A stretch of DNA of 64,000 bases from Bradyrhizobium sp. CIAT3101. GTDB taxonomy: Bacteria > Pseudomonadota > Alphaproteobacteria > Rhizobiales > Xanthobacteraceae. The stretch lies in NCBI RefSeq assembly GCF_029714945.1, contig NZ_CP121634.1:2811001-2875000 (forward strand), written 5' to 3'. Both the position numbers and the translations under genes were made by a program. The notes below the pieces were generated by a model that worked only from the letters and a program-made list of their open reading frames with translations, was not told the DNA's origin and made no database searches. Shown one piece after another: positions 41,787-51,347 of this stretch; the stretch's first letter is position 1; each line of letters opens with the position of its first letter.

Positions 41787-44255
41787 ATGGGAATGCGCAA
41801 GCTGGGACACACGCGAATTCTGCTGATGGCCTCGGTTTCGACCGGGCTGGTGTCCGGACTCTGTTTCGGAACGAGCGCGCGCGCGGCGCAGGACGAGGAG
41901 ACCAACGTTCAGAACCTGCCCGCGGTGGAGGTGGTGGCGCCGCCGCCAGCTGCACGGCGAGCGCCGTCGCGGCCGGTCGCGCGCACGGCTGCGAGCGTCG
42001 GCAAGCCCACGGCACCCAGGATCTACGTCTACCCGACCTCACCTGGTGCCTCCGGCAGCATCGATGTCGACAAGATCCCGGCGAGCGTCAGCGCCGTCGA
42101 TCCGTCCCAGATCAAGCGCACGGGCTCGCTGAACATCGGCGATGCGCTTCAGCAATATGTCCCGGGCGTCAATCTCACCGAAGTCACCGGCAACCCATTT
42201 CAGCCGAACATCGAGTTTCGCGGCTATGTCGCCTCGCCGCTGGCCGGCACGCCGCAGGGGCTTGCGGTCTATCAGAACGGCGTGCGCATCAACGAAGCGT
42301 TCTCCGACACCGTGAACTGGGACGCGATCCCGACCGCGGCGATCCGCTCGGCGACGATCGTCACCAACAATCCCGCTTTCGGCCTCAACGCGCTCGGCGG
42401 CGCCGTCAACCTGCTGATGAAGGACGGCTTTACCTATCAGGGCGCCGAGATCGACGTCATGGGCGGCTCGTTCGGCCGCATCCAAGGCTCCGCGCAGTGG
42501 GGCAAGAAGATCGACAACAACTGGGCGGTCTATGGCGCGCTGGAAGGCGCGCATGACAACGGCTTCCGCAATTTCTCATCCTCGGACATTCGTCGTTTCT
42601 ACGGCGACGTCGGCTACCGCTTCGAGGGCAACGAATTCCACGTCAACATGGGCGTCGCCGACAATCATCTGGCCGGCCCTAGCACCGTGCCGATTGAATT
42701 GCTCCAAAACTATTGGGGCGCGACGTACACCACGCCGCAGACCAACACCAACAAGGTCGGCTACGTCAATTTAACCGGTAAGGTCGAGGCGACGCCGACC
42801 TGGACCTTCGAAGGCACGGCGCATGTGCGCGGCTTCAACCAGAAGACCCAGGACGGCAACCCGACCGACGCTCAACCCTGCGGCGCCGATCCGACAACGC
42901 TGTGCTTCGGCGACGACTCCACACCCGCCTTCGGCCTGAACGGCGTCCAGCTCGCCAATCCCTTCGCGGCCGGAGCGGTGCTCGGCGAGATCGATCGCAC
43001 CACGACGCGTTCGACTTCGTTTGGCATCTCCGGCCAGGCGACCAACAGCGACAGGCTGTTCGGGCACGAGAACCGTCTCGTGCTCGGCGCGAGCTACGAC
43101 GCCAGCGTGACCCATTTCGACGCGAGCTCCGAGCTCGGGACGATCGGCGAGAACTACGTCGTCACAGGCAACGGCATCTTTCTGGGACAGTCGGGCAACC
43201 CGACCTCGATCGGTCCGGTGTCGCTGCGTACCGTCAACCAGTATCAGGGTCTCTACGCGCTCGACACGTTCAACGTGACGGACGCCTTCGCGATCACCGG
43301 CGGCGGCCGCTTCAATGCCGCCCGTGTCACGCTGGAGGATCAGCTCGGCACCGCCCTGAACGGCGACCACACCTACAACCGTTTCAATCCGGTGATCGGC
43401 GGCACCTACAAGATCACGCCGGAGCTGACCGCCTATGCCGGCTATTCGGAAGCCAACCGCGTGCCGACGCCGCTCGAACTCGGCTGCGCCGATCCGAACA
43501 ATCCCTGCCTGATCGCGGCGTTTCTCGTCTCCGATCCCGATCTGAAGCAGGTGGTGTCCAAGACCGTCGAAGCCGGTTTCCGCGGCACCAAGGATCTGAC
43601 CATCGGCCAGCTCGGCTGGAAGATCGGCGGATTCCGCGCGACCAACTATGATGACATCCTGGCGCTGCCGATCGCGGGGCTGCAGGGCTTCGGCTTCTTC
43701 CAGAACGTCGGCTCGACGCGCCGGCAGGGCCTGGAGGCCGAGATCAGCCTCAAGTCCAACGAGGTTCAGTTCCACGCGAGCTATGCCTTCGTCGACGCCC
43801 GCTTCCTCGATGCACTCGACGTCGCCTCCAACAGTCCGACAGCCGTCGCCAACGGCGGCATCATATCGATTGTGCCCGGCAACCAGATCCCGGCCATCCC
43901 GCGCCATCGCATCAAGGCCGGTATCGAATACGCCCTCACCGATGCCTGGAAAATCGGCGGCGACGCACTCTGGGTCTCGAGCCAGTATTATGTCGGCGAC
44001 GAAGCCAATCTCGAGACCAAGCTGCCGAGCTACGCCGTGTTCAACCTGCACACGTCCTACCAGATCACCAAGAACTTCCAGATCTACGGCAAGGTCGACA
44101 ACGTCTTTGACAACCGCTACTCGACCTACGGCACCTTCTTCGATACCACCGCGCTGCCGAACTTTGCGAATGGCGGCAACAATTTCAATGACCCCCGTTC
44201 GCTGAGCCCGGCGCGGCCGCGCGCGTTCTACGCGGGAGCTCGGGTGACGTTCTGA
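41787..44255 (+). CDS. lutH: TonB-dependent outer-membrane receptor, candidate lanthanide receptor
   Basis: 822 residues: signal peptide (MGMRKLGHTRILLMASVSTG...ARAAQ), plug domain (SLNIGDALQQYVPGVNLTEVTGNPFQPNIEFRG, LGGAVNLLMKDGF) and a long barrel ending GARVTF with C-terminal phenylalanine. In Methylorubrum, LutH imports lanthanide complexes across the outer membrane and is encoded near lutABCDEFG. Position in this island, after the sensor kinase and beyond the lut-like operon, supports the same role. Siderophore uptake is the alternative, but no siderophore genes are present. Confidence 0.8.
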   Translation: MGMRKLGHTRILLMASVSTGLVSGLCFGTSARAAQDEETNVQNLPAVEVVAPPPAARRAPSRPVARTAASVGKPTAPRIYVYPTSPGASGSIDVDKIPASVSAVDPSQIKRTGSLNIGDALQQYVPGVNLTEVTGNPFQPNIEFRGYVASPLAGTPQGLAVYQNGVRINEAFSDTVNWDAIPTAAIRSATIVTNNPAFGLNALGGAVNLLMKDGFTYQGAEIDVMGGSFGRIQGSAQWGKKIDNNWAVYGALEGAHDNGFRNFSSSDIRRFYGDVGYRFEGNEFHVNMGVADNHLAGPSTVPIELLQNYWGATYTTPQTNTNKVGYVNLTGKVEATPTWTFEGTAHVRGFNQKTQDGNPTDAQPCGADPTTLCFGDDSTPAFGLNGVQLANPFAAGAVLGEIDRTTTRSTSFGISGQATNSDRLFGHENRLVLGASYDASVTHFDASSELGTIGENYVVTGNGIFLGQSGNPTSIGPVSLRTVNQYQGLYALDTFNVTDAFAITGGGRFNAARVTLEDQLGTALNGDHTYNRFNPVIGGTYKITPELTAYAGYSEANRVPTPLELGCADPNNPCLIAAFLVSDPDLKQVVSKTVEAGFRGTKDLTIGQLGWKIGGFRATNYDDILALPIAGLQGFGFFQNVGSTRRQGLEAEISLKSNEVQFHASYAFVDARFLDALDVASNSPTAVANGGIISIVPGNQIPAIPRHRIKAGIEYALTDAWKIGGDALWVSSQYYVGDEANLETKLPSYAVFNLHTSYQITKNFQIYGKVDNVFDNRYSTYGTFFDTTALPNFANGGNNFNDPRSLSPARPRAFYAGARVTF

Positions 44256-44396
44256 GGCGGGTTGGGGAAGCTTCTGCCCGCCCAACGCCGCGTCTCGTTC
44301 GTTGGAGCCCGGAATGACACGGGCCGCGTGATTAACCGTTCCTTAGTGCTGACCGTGCGGATGATTGGCACGGATAGACCAAGGGAGACTGCTCCC

Positions 44397-44804
44397 ATGC
44401 TGAAGGACGGTACCTACGCAGCGTGGTACAAGACGCCGCTCGACCAGGGCACCGGCATCGTCCATGTCGCGGATGGCCAGATCTGGGGCCGCGACAGCCT
44501 GATGACGTATCACGGTTCCCTGGAGCTCGATGGCGATCGCTTCACCGCGACCGTGTCGACGAAGCGTCATACCGAAGGACGTGTCACCGTCTTCGGCGTC
44601 TATGATGAACTGACGCTGGCCATCGAGGGCACGTGCCCCGACAAGATCGCGACCTACACGGCGACGGCCGGGCAGGCAGGAGGCGTTGTCCTCCAGGGAA
44701 CGCTCATCCTGACGGAACAGCCGGCGGCGGTCCCCGAACGAGCCGGGCAGGTCCCGACGTTCAATCCCGACAAGTTGCCCAAGCTGCCGAAACGCTCCCG
44801 CTGA
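44397..44804 (+). CDS. GrlR-like small protein
   Basis: 135 residues starting MLKDGTYAAWYKTPLDQGTGIVHVADGQIWGRDSLMTYHGSLELDGDRFTATV. The pattern and the later RVTVFGVYDELTLAIEG fit the GrlR family of small beta-barrel regulators, first known as type III secretion repressors but widespread in Bradyrhizobium. AAGGGAGA lies about 10 bases before ATG 44397, so the longer frame from 44262 is not used. No secretion genes are nearby, so a role in secretion control is unlikely. Confidence 0.72.
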   Translation: MLKDGTYAAWYKTPLDQGTGIVHVADGQIWGRDSLMTYHGSLELDGDRFTATVSTKRHTEGRVTVFGVYDELTLAIEGTCPDKIATYTATAGQAGGVVLQGTLILTEQPAAVPERAGQVPTFNPDKLPKLPKRSR

Positions 44805-44949
44805 TCGCAGCGGAGTCCGCCGCCTGCATCGACATGTCGCGCCCCGGGGCCGGGCAATTCTGCATCCTCGAACCTCGTGCGGGCGCTTTTCAAATCGCCT
44901 GCGTCCCGTCATTGTGCCGCCGCATCAATCATTTCGGGGCACAGCATCA

Positions 44950-46413
44950 ATGTCGGACAAGGTCTCGCGTCGCCAGTTCGCGAAAATCGCGGGGTTGTCC
45001 GCAGCCGGCATGACCGCTCCGCTGGAACGCGCCGACGCCATGTCCGCAGTGGTGTCGCGCAGCGCCGGCGGCTTTCCGCAGAATTTCCTCTGGGGCACGG
45101 CGACCTCGTCCTATCAGGTCGAGGGTGCGGTCGAGGAGGACGGGCGAGGGGCCTCGATCTGGGACAAGTTCGTCCGCCTCCCCGGCAAGATCGAGGACGG
45201 CACCACCGGCGACCGCGCCAACGAGCACTATCACCGCTACAAGGACGATATCGCGCTCATCAAGGAGCTCGGCTGCAAGGCCTATCGCTTCTCGGTGGCC
45301 TGGCCGCGGGTGTTTCCAGACGGAGACGGCAAGCCGAACCCGAAGGGGCTCGACTTCTACAATCGCCTGGTCGACGAACTCCTGAAGAACGGCATCGAGC
45401 CGTGGCTGACGCTCTATCACTGGGACCTGCCGCAATCGCTGCAGGACCGTTTTGGCGGCTGGCGCTCGACCGAGACCTGCAAGATCTTTGGCGATTACGC
45501 CGCCTATGTCGCCGAGCACCTGACCGATCGCGTCAAGAATGTCTTCACGCTGAACGAGAGCGGCCGCTTCGTCTATTTTGGTTACGGCGTCGGCATCGAT
45601 GCGCCGGGCCTGACCCTGCCGCAGGCCGAGGTGAACCAGATCCGGCACAACAGCGCGCTCGCGCATGGGCTCGCCGTGCAGGCGGTGCGCGCTCATGGTC
45701 GCCGCGGCACGCGCGTCGGGCCGGCCGAAAACATCGATGCTTGTATTCCGGCGATCGATACGCCCGCGAACGTCCGTGCCGCCGAGATTGCGTTGCGGGA
45801 GCTGAACGCCGGTTATCTCAACGTCATCATGACGGGCCGATACACCGAGGCGTTCCTCAACTACGCCGGGGCCGATGCACCGAAATACACCGACGCCGAG
45901 CTGAAGATCATCTCGTCGCCGGTCGATTTCCTCGGCCTCAACATCTACGCGCCGCAGCACTACATCGTCGCCTCCGACCAGGGGGCAGGCTTCATGCCGC
46001 TGCCGGTCCCGAAAGACTTTCCGCACATGAATTCGAACTGGCTGCGCGTCGGCCCCGAGACGATCTACTGGGTGCCGAAGCTGGCTGCAAATATCTGGAA
46101 GACGGATGCGATCTATATCAGCGAGAATGGCACGTCCGGCGACGACCAGGTGATGCAGGACGGCAAGATCTACGACACCGACCGCATCATGTATCTGCGC
46201 AATTATCTCGCCCAGCTCCAGCGCGCCACCACCGAGGGCGTGCCGGTGCGCGGCTACTTCCTCTGGAGCCTGATGGACAATTTCGAATGGGTGTTTGGGC
46301 TCAACAAGCGCTTCGGGCTCTATCACGTCAATTTCGACACCCAGGTGCGCACGCCAAAGCTCAGCGCGAGCTTTTACCGCAACGTGATCGCAAACAACGC
46401 GGCGGGGGCTTAG
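44950..46413 (+). CDS. Exported GH1 beta-glucosidase
   Basis: 487 residues with a Tat-like leader (MSDKVSRRQFAKIAGLSAAG). A glycoside hydrolase family 1 barrel follows: FPQNFLWGTATSSYQVEGAV, acid-base Glu in FTLNESGRFV (Ser replaces the usual Pro after Glu), nucleophile in IYISENGTSG, and the end FGLYHVNF. It would cleave beta-glucosides in the periplasm. A Tat leader on a GH1 enzyme is uncommon. It stands alone on this strand. Confidence 0.88.
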   Translation: MSDKVSRRQFAKIAGLSAAGMTAPLERADAMSAVVSRSAGGFPQNFLWGTATSSYQVEGAVEEDGRGASIWDKFVRLPGKIEDGTTGDRANEHYHRYKDDIALIKELGCKAYRFSVAWPRVFPDGDGKPNPKGLDFYNRLVDELLKNGIEPWLTLYHWDLPQSLQDRFGGWRSTETCKIFGDYAAYVAEHLTDRVKNVFTLNESGRFVYFGYGVGIDAPGLTLPQAEVNQIRHNSALAHGLAVQAVRAHGRRGTRVGPAENIDACIPAIDTPANVRAAEIALRELNAGYLNVIMTGRYTEAFLNYAGADAPKYTDAELKIISSPVDFLGLNIYAPQHYIVASDQGAGFMPLPVPKDFPHMNSNWLRVGPETIYWVPKLAANIWKTDAIYISENGTSGDDQVMQDGKIYDTDRIMYLRNYLAQLQRATTEGVPVRGYFLWSLMDNFEWVFGLNKRFGLYHVNFDTQVRTPKLSASFYRNVIANNAAGA

Positions 46414-46446
46414 CTCTTCGTCCTCGCTGGCTTGCTTCCATGAGTG

Positions 46447-47850
46447 CTATCGCGCCAATTCCAACAGTCGACGACAGTCCGCCGGCAGCTGCCGTTCATT
46501 GAGGTTGGTCACGCAGAGCAATAGTCCCTGCTGCCGGGGAGGTTGCATGTACCATGCTGACATCGGACGCGGCGCGAGGCCGAACTCCAGCGCACGTGAA
46601 GCGATGTCCACGTCTGACGCGGACTTGGGAAGCAAGATCACCACCGCAAGACCGGCAGTCTCCTGCACCTTTATCGAGTCTGGCGCCATTTCTTCCAGGC
46701 AACGAAGCAGAGCCTCCCGTCGATCGGCGTAAAGTCGCTTCATGCGCCGCAGATGGCGAAGATAGTGACCGTCCCGCAGGAATTCGGCCACGGCGCGCTG
46801 CATGCCTGCAGCCGGCGCCGGCGCCAGGGAAGTAGCGAACTCAGCGAACCGACGGCTCAGTTCCGGCGGCACCACCATGAAACCCAGGCGGAGCGCCGGG
46901 CTGATCGTTTTGCTGAAACTGCCTATGTGCAGCACCCGTCCTCCATGATCGAGAGATGCAAGAGCCGGAGCCGCCCGCCCGTTCAGCTGCAGTTCGCTCA
47001 GGTAATCGTCCTCGACGATCCAGGCGTCGTTGCGCCGAGCCCAGTCGAGCAATGCAAGCCGCCGCGGCAGCGACATCGTCATGCCGAGCGGCGCCTGCTG
47101 GCCTGGTGTCACAACTGCTAATTTCGCTCCAGCGGCGATCTGCGCACCGGCGGCAACATCCAGTCCTTCCGCATCGACCGGGACAGCTGTCACAGCCATG
47201 CCGGTCAGGCCGAGTGCGGTGCGCGTGAGCGGAAAGCCTGGATCCTCGATCCAGGCTCCCATCCCTCCAAGCTGAAGTCCTCGGATCGCCAGACCGAGCG
47301 CACCGGAGAATCCACCTGTAATGAGCACCTGAGCGGGATTGCACTGGAGGCCGCGGGCCAGCCCCAAATAAGCCGCGACCTCTTTTCGCAGCTCCGGATC
47401 GCCGCGCGGATCCGGATACGTCACCGGCGCCGCCGCGGCCCGCCGGGTCTCGCGAGTGAGAATGCGTGACCACAGCTTGAACGGGAAAGCGTCTTGAGCG
47501 GGCACCCCCATCTGAAATGGCAGAGGCGCGTTTCCGTACTCGTAGAGGAGGTCCCGCAGAAGCGGGCTTTCCGGCGGTCGATCGGGTATCGAGGATCGGG
47601 ACTGCCGCGCGGCTACACGCGTTCCCGCCGGTCCGAGACCAATCGCGAATTGCTCCGCGATGAGACGCTCGTAAGCCACACGCACGGTGCCGCGGGAGAC
47701 GCCGAGCTGGGCGGCCAGATCCTGCCAAGAAGGCAACCGCGCTCCCGAGGCGAGCCGTCCGTTCTCGATGCCCTCTCGGATCGCCGAATAAATCTGGGCG
47801 GTCAGCGGAGTCCTTTTGGCACGATCGAGTTGGATGGGGAGGACGGCCAT
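46447..47850 (-). CDS. MocR/PdxR-type GntR-aminotransferase regulator
   Basis: 467 residues. N-terminal GntR winged helix (PLTAQIYSAIREGIENGRLASGARLPSWQDLAAQLGVSRGTVRVAYERLI), then an aminotransferase fold-I domain with the PLP lysine in GSFSKTISPALRLGFMV. Start chosen at MAVLPIQLDRAKR. It diverges from the quinone oxidoreductase gene over about 170 bases and may control it. The ligand is probably PLP or a PLP adduct. Confidence 0.87.
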   Translation of the reverse strand: MAVLPIQLDRAKRTPLTAQIYSAIREGIENGRLASGARLPSWQDLAAQLGVSRGTVRVAYERLIAEQFAIGLGPAGTRVAARQSRSSIPDRPPESPLLRDLLYEYGNAPLPFQMGVPAQDAFPFKLWSRILTRETRRAAAAPVTYPDPRGDPELRKEVAAYLGLARGLQCNPAQVLITGGFSGALGLAIRGLQLGGMGAWIEDPGFPLTRTALGLTGMAVTAVPVDAEGLDVAAGAQIAAGAKLAVVTPGQQAPLGMTMSLPRRLALLDWARRNDAWIVEDDYLSELQLNGRAAPALASLDHGGRVLHIGSFSKTISPALRLGFMVVPPELSRRFAEFATSLAPAPAAGMQRAVAEFLRDGHYLRHLRRMKRLYADRREALLRCLEEMAPDSIKVQETAGLAVVILLPKSASDVDIASRALEFGLAPRPMSAWYMQPPRQQGLLLCVTNLNERQLPADCRRLLELAR

Positions 47851-48021
47851 CGCACGATGGTACAGCCAAAATCGACAATCTTGGGACTGTTCTACGATCA
47901 GCCGCAGTGCATCTATCCGCCAACACCCGCGACCGGAGCGATCCCGATCCATCAGGCTTGGTGGGAACCCCGGTCAAAGCACACAGCGCAGATTGCAGAC
48001 GCCGAGAAAAGGAGTTCCACA

Positions 48022-49017
48022 ATGGATGACACTTTGTCGATAGCCGGAGCGTCCACACTCCCGAGCCCAAAGAGACAAACGACCGAGGACAAAATGATGA
48101 TGAAGGCAATCGTCGTAACTGAGCAGGCAGCGGGAACCGCCGGGATGAAGCTGGTGAAGCGGCCCGAGCCGCAAGCCGCGATAAACGACGTCATCATTCA
48201 GGTTCATGCGTCGGGATTCGTCCCGACCGAGCTGGAGTGGCCCTCAACCTGGACCGATCGCCTCGACCGTGATCGAACACCGTCGATCCCTGGGCACGAG
48301 CTGGCCGGAGTGGTCACCGCCCTCGGCTACGGCACGACGGGACTGTCGGTGGGACAGCGAGTGTTCGGCCTCGCCGACTGGTATCGCGACGGTACCCTGG
48401 CGGAGTATGTCGCTATGGAGGCGCGCAACCTCGCGCCGCTTCCGGGCGACGTCGACTTCACGGTGGGCGCGAGTCTGCCAATCTCGGGCCTTACCGCGTG
48501 GCAAGGACTGTTCCAGCACGGCCGCCTTCAGGCGGGGCAGAGCGTACTCGTGCACGGTGCGGCGGGCGCTGTCGGTTCGATGGTGACGCAGCTCGCACGA
48601 GAGTTCGGCGCCCACGTCATCGGCACCGGACGCGCCGCTGACCGTCAGACGGTGCTCGACTTTGGCGCGAAGGAGTTCGTCGACCTCGATAACGACACCC
48701 TGGAGGACGTCGGCGGAGTCGATCTGGTGCTCGATGGCATCGGCGGCAACATCGGGAAGCGCTCCGCAGACCTGATCCGAACCGGAGGAACGCTGGTGTC
48801 CATCGTCGGGCCGGCCGAGGCGCGGCCAGTCGACGGCCTCGTGGTCGACTTCGTCGTCGAGTCCGATCGAGCCCAACTGAGTGAGATCGTCCAGCGCGTG
48901 CGAGACGGACGACTGCGGACGAACATCGGCAACGTTTCGACCCTCGACGATGCCGTCGCCGCCTTGAACCCGACGGAGCGACGCAAGGGGAAGACGATCA
49001 TCCGCGTTCGTCCCTGA
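48022..49017 (+). CDS. NADP-dependent zinc-free quinone oxidoreductase family protein
   Basis: 331 residues if read from ATG 48022, which has AGGAG seven bases upstream. A shorter 307-residue product from ATG 48094 (MMMKAIVVTEQ) matches the usual family N-terminus and is also possible. Medium-chain dehydrogenase fold: SIPGHELAGVVTALG, nucleotide site VLVHGAAGAVGSMVTQLAREFGA, end KGKTIIRVRP. Zinc-ligand cysteines are absent. Close relatives are NADP-dependent oxidoreductases of unknown substrate. It diverges from a MocR regulator. Confidence 0.85.
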   Translation: MDDTLSIAGASTLPSPKRQTTEDKMMMKAIVVTEQAAGTAGMKLVKRPEPQAAINDVIIQVHASGFVPTELEWPSTWTDRLDRDRTPSIPGHELAGVVTALGYGTTGLSVGQRVFGLADWYRDGTLAEYVAMEARNLAPLPGDVDFTVGASLPISGLTAWQGLFQHGRLQAGQSVLVHGAAGAVGSMVTQLAREFGAHVIGTGRAADRQTVLDFGAKEFVDLDNDTLEDVGGVDLVLDGIGGNIGKRSADLIRTGGTLVSIVGPAEARPVDGLVVDFVVESDRAQLSEIVQRVRDGRLRTNIGNVSTLDDAVAALNPTERRKGKTIIRVRP

Positions 49018-49178
49018 GCGACGCACGCCCATTGATGCACGCAGCCCGCCGGCTGCGGGAGCGTGATCCCTCCCCCGCATCCCCGTTGCCGTCGACCGGT
49101 TCGTTGATCTCCAAAAGGCAACGGCCGCCCGTGAAGGGCGGCCGTCATCATTCGATATCCGGTTTGGGATCCGGCTGA

Positions 49179-51347
49179 TTAATGCCCCGGGAAGCCGGGG
49201 AATCCAGGCTCTCCGTGCTCCGCGAACTCGAAGAAGTCGAAGAGATCGCTGATCGCCGGGCTGTTGAGGGGAACGTAGGGATTGCCGAACTCGGCGACCG
49301 GGTTCGGGAAGTTGTCGCGGCTGCGATGCGTGATCGTCGGCAGCTGCCAGTTGCGCTCGATGAATTTGACGATCGAGACGTGATCGGCGTAGTGGTGCGA
49401 GATATGGCCTGGCTTGACGAGCGGTGACACCACGATCAGCGGAATGCGGGTGCCGTCACCGAAGAAGTCGAGCGGCTGCACGTAGCCCGAGTCGTAATAG
49501 CCGCCGCCTTCGTCGAAGGTGATAAAGATGGCGGTGTCGTGCGCGTAGGGCGAGGCCTGGATCTGGTCGACGATCTTCTTGGTGAAGCCTTCGAACAGAT
49601 CGAGCTTGGAGGACGCCGGGTGGCCATCGACGAAGCCGCTCGGCTTGACGATCGAGACTGCAGGCAGGGTACGAGCGGAAATATCTGCGTACAGTTTCGT
49701 CGAGTCGTGCAGGTGCTCTGCAACCTGGTCCGGATGCGACATGATGGACGTGTCGTACTGGAACGGATTGCAGATGTTGCAGTATTCATCCGCGGTCGGA
49801 CCCGTCGCACCCCAATTGAGCTGGTACGGATCGTCGACGTAGTTGTCCCACTGGTCGCCGTAATACTTCCAGGAAATATTCTTGTCGTTGAGGAGGTCGC
49901 CGATGCTGCGGGTCGACGACGGCGGAATGGTGAACGGCGTATTCGACGGATTATGGTCGACGTAGGCGTTCTTGCCGTTGCCGAACCAGCCGGGATTGTA
50001 GTTGTTCAGCAGGTAATAGTGGCCGGGCTCGCAGTGGGGATCAATCGGGCGCGGCAGTGACTGCAGGTAATCCCGGATCGGCTTGACGCCGGGCTGGGTG
50101 GGATCGGAGCAGTCGCTGTACGATCCGCCGCCCGAGGCGGGCGAGACGGAGAACGGAGGCGGATAGCCCGAGTTGAAGCTATTGCCGTAACCGTCCTCGG
50201 TGTACCAGTTGTTGGTGTCGGACGCCGGATTGGGGTTCTCGATCATATGGACGACGCCGGCATCGGGGGTGCCGCCGAAGACCTGCACGCCGTTCGGCGG
50301 AGCCGCCGGCTTGCCGTCGGGCGTGCTGAACCAGAGCGCGTCGGCATGGCCGAACATGATGTGGTTGGCGCCGGTGCCGCCGTTGACGGATTGGTGGAAG
50401 TTGTCGCTCATCGCGTACTTGTCCGCCAGGCTCGTGAAATAGGGCGCGTCACCCTTTTGCACGTTGTAGAAGCCGAGCGCGGTCGAACCTTCTCCCGTCG
50501 TCACTGCATCCGGCGCATATTGGGTGCTGAAGGTCTCCGGCTGCGCAGCGCCGTTGGCGCCGGCACCCACGGTCACTTCGACCCAGGCGAACAAATTGCC
50601 GGTGCAGCCCGAGGGATTGTCCCGGCTGGCGGAGCCCTTACCGCAATTCAATTGCTGCCACATCTGGTAGAAGCGATGCACCGGGCTTGCTGCGTAGCTC
50701 TCGTAGAGGAACGTGTTGCCGTTGGTCAGCTGAAACGGGCCGGCCGGCAGGGTGTTGACGGCGGTGATGCGCTGGTCCGGCGTCTTCGAGGTCTGGCCGG
50801 TGCCGCCGGTCAGCAGTGAAGAATAGTAGTTCGGGTCCAGGCCGGTTTCCGTTTGCTGCGCGAGCGTCAGGCTCGCCTGGCATTGCGCGATCGGCGTGTT
50901 GCCGCACTGGTTGGGGATGTAGGACACCTTGGGTCCGCCGACCAGCGGAGCCGGCAGCTGGTCGTTGGGGAAAGTCTGCTTCGGCGGGCTCAGCAGGAAC
51001 GCGTCCTTTGAACCGATGTCCTTTGCCGCCAGCTGATGCGCTTGCTCGAAGTTGGGGCCGGGGACCGCATTCTTGTTGGCGTCGAGCTTGATGATGCCTC
51101 TGGAGAGCAAATTGTCGATGGTGTGCCGGCGATCCTTCGGCACGTAAGTGGCGAACACGTGGTCGAAACTGCGGTTCTCGCCGATGATGACGATGACGTG
51201 CTTGATCGGTGACCGCGTGTAGTGATCGGCGGGGGACGGCGCACCGCCCGCAAGCACCGGACTTAGGCAGAATTGCCCCATCGCCAGTGCACTCAGTCCG
51301 ATGCGGCAACTGTTCAGCAAACGTGACTTGCGTCTATTTAGGCTCAT
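49179..51347 (-). CDS. Exported phosphoesterase, phospholipase C/acid phosphatase type
   Basis: 722 residues with a long signal region (MSLNRRKSRLLNSCRIGLSALAMG...VLAGG). Phosphoesterase-family motifs: HVIVIIGENRSFDHVFATYVP, GANHIMFGHADALWF, IFITFDEGGGYYDSGYVQP and HYADHVSIVKFIERNW. These are metal-binding and catalytic regions of the AcpA/PlcC family. The C-terminus is glycine-rich (HGEPGFPGFPGH). The start overlaps the multicopper oxidase gene end by 14 bases, so the two are cotranscribed. Substrate (phospholipid or phosphate monoester) not determined. Confidence 0.85.
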   Translation of the reverse strand: MSLNRRKSRLLNSCRIGLSALAMGQFCLSPVLAGGAPSPADHYTRSPIKHVIVIIGENRSFDHVFATYVPKDRRHTIDNLLSRGIIKLDANKNAVPGPNFEQAHQLAAKDIGSKDAFLLSPPKQTFPNDQLPAPLVGGPKVSYIPNQCGNTPIAQCQASLTLAQQTETGLDPNYYSSLLTGGTGQTSKTPDQRITAVNTLPAGPFQLTNGNTFLYESYAASPVHRFYQMWQQLNCGKGSASRDNPSGCTGNLFAWVEVTVGAGANGAAQPETFSTQYAPDAVTTGEGSTALGFYNVQKGDAPYFTSLADKYAMSDNFHQSVNGGTGANHIMFGHADALWFSTPDGKPAAPPNGVQVFGGTPDAGVVHMIENPNPASDTNNWYTEDGYGNSFNSGYPPPFSVSPASGGGSYSDCSDPTQPGVKPIRDYLQSLPRPIDPHCEPGHYYLLNNYNPGWFGNGKNAYVDHNPSNTPFTIPPSSTRSIGDLLNDKNISWKYYGDQWDNYVDDPYQLNWGATGPTADEYCNICNPFQYDTSIMSHPDQVAEHLHDSTKLYADISARTLPAVSIVKPSGFVDGHPASSKLDLFEGFTKKIVDQIQASPYAHDTAIFITFDEGGGYYDSGYVQPLDFFGDGTRIPLIVVSPLVKPGHISHHYADHVSIVKFIERNWQLPTITHRSRDNFPNPVAEFGNPYVPLNSPAISDLFDFFEFAEHGEPGFPGFPGH

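Noticed and set aside
42771..44285. 504-residue minus-strand open frame
   Set aside because: Antisense of the TonB-dependent receptor; no recognisable motif.
44877..46502. 541-residue plus-strand frame overlapping the GH1 gene
   Set aside because: Wrong frame of the glucosidase gene; the true frame has a Tat-like leader and catalytic glutamates.
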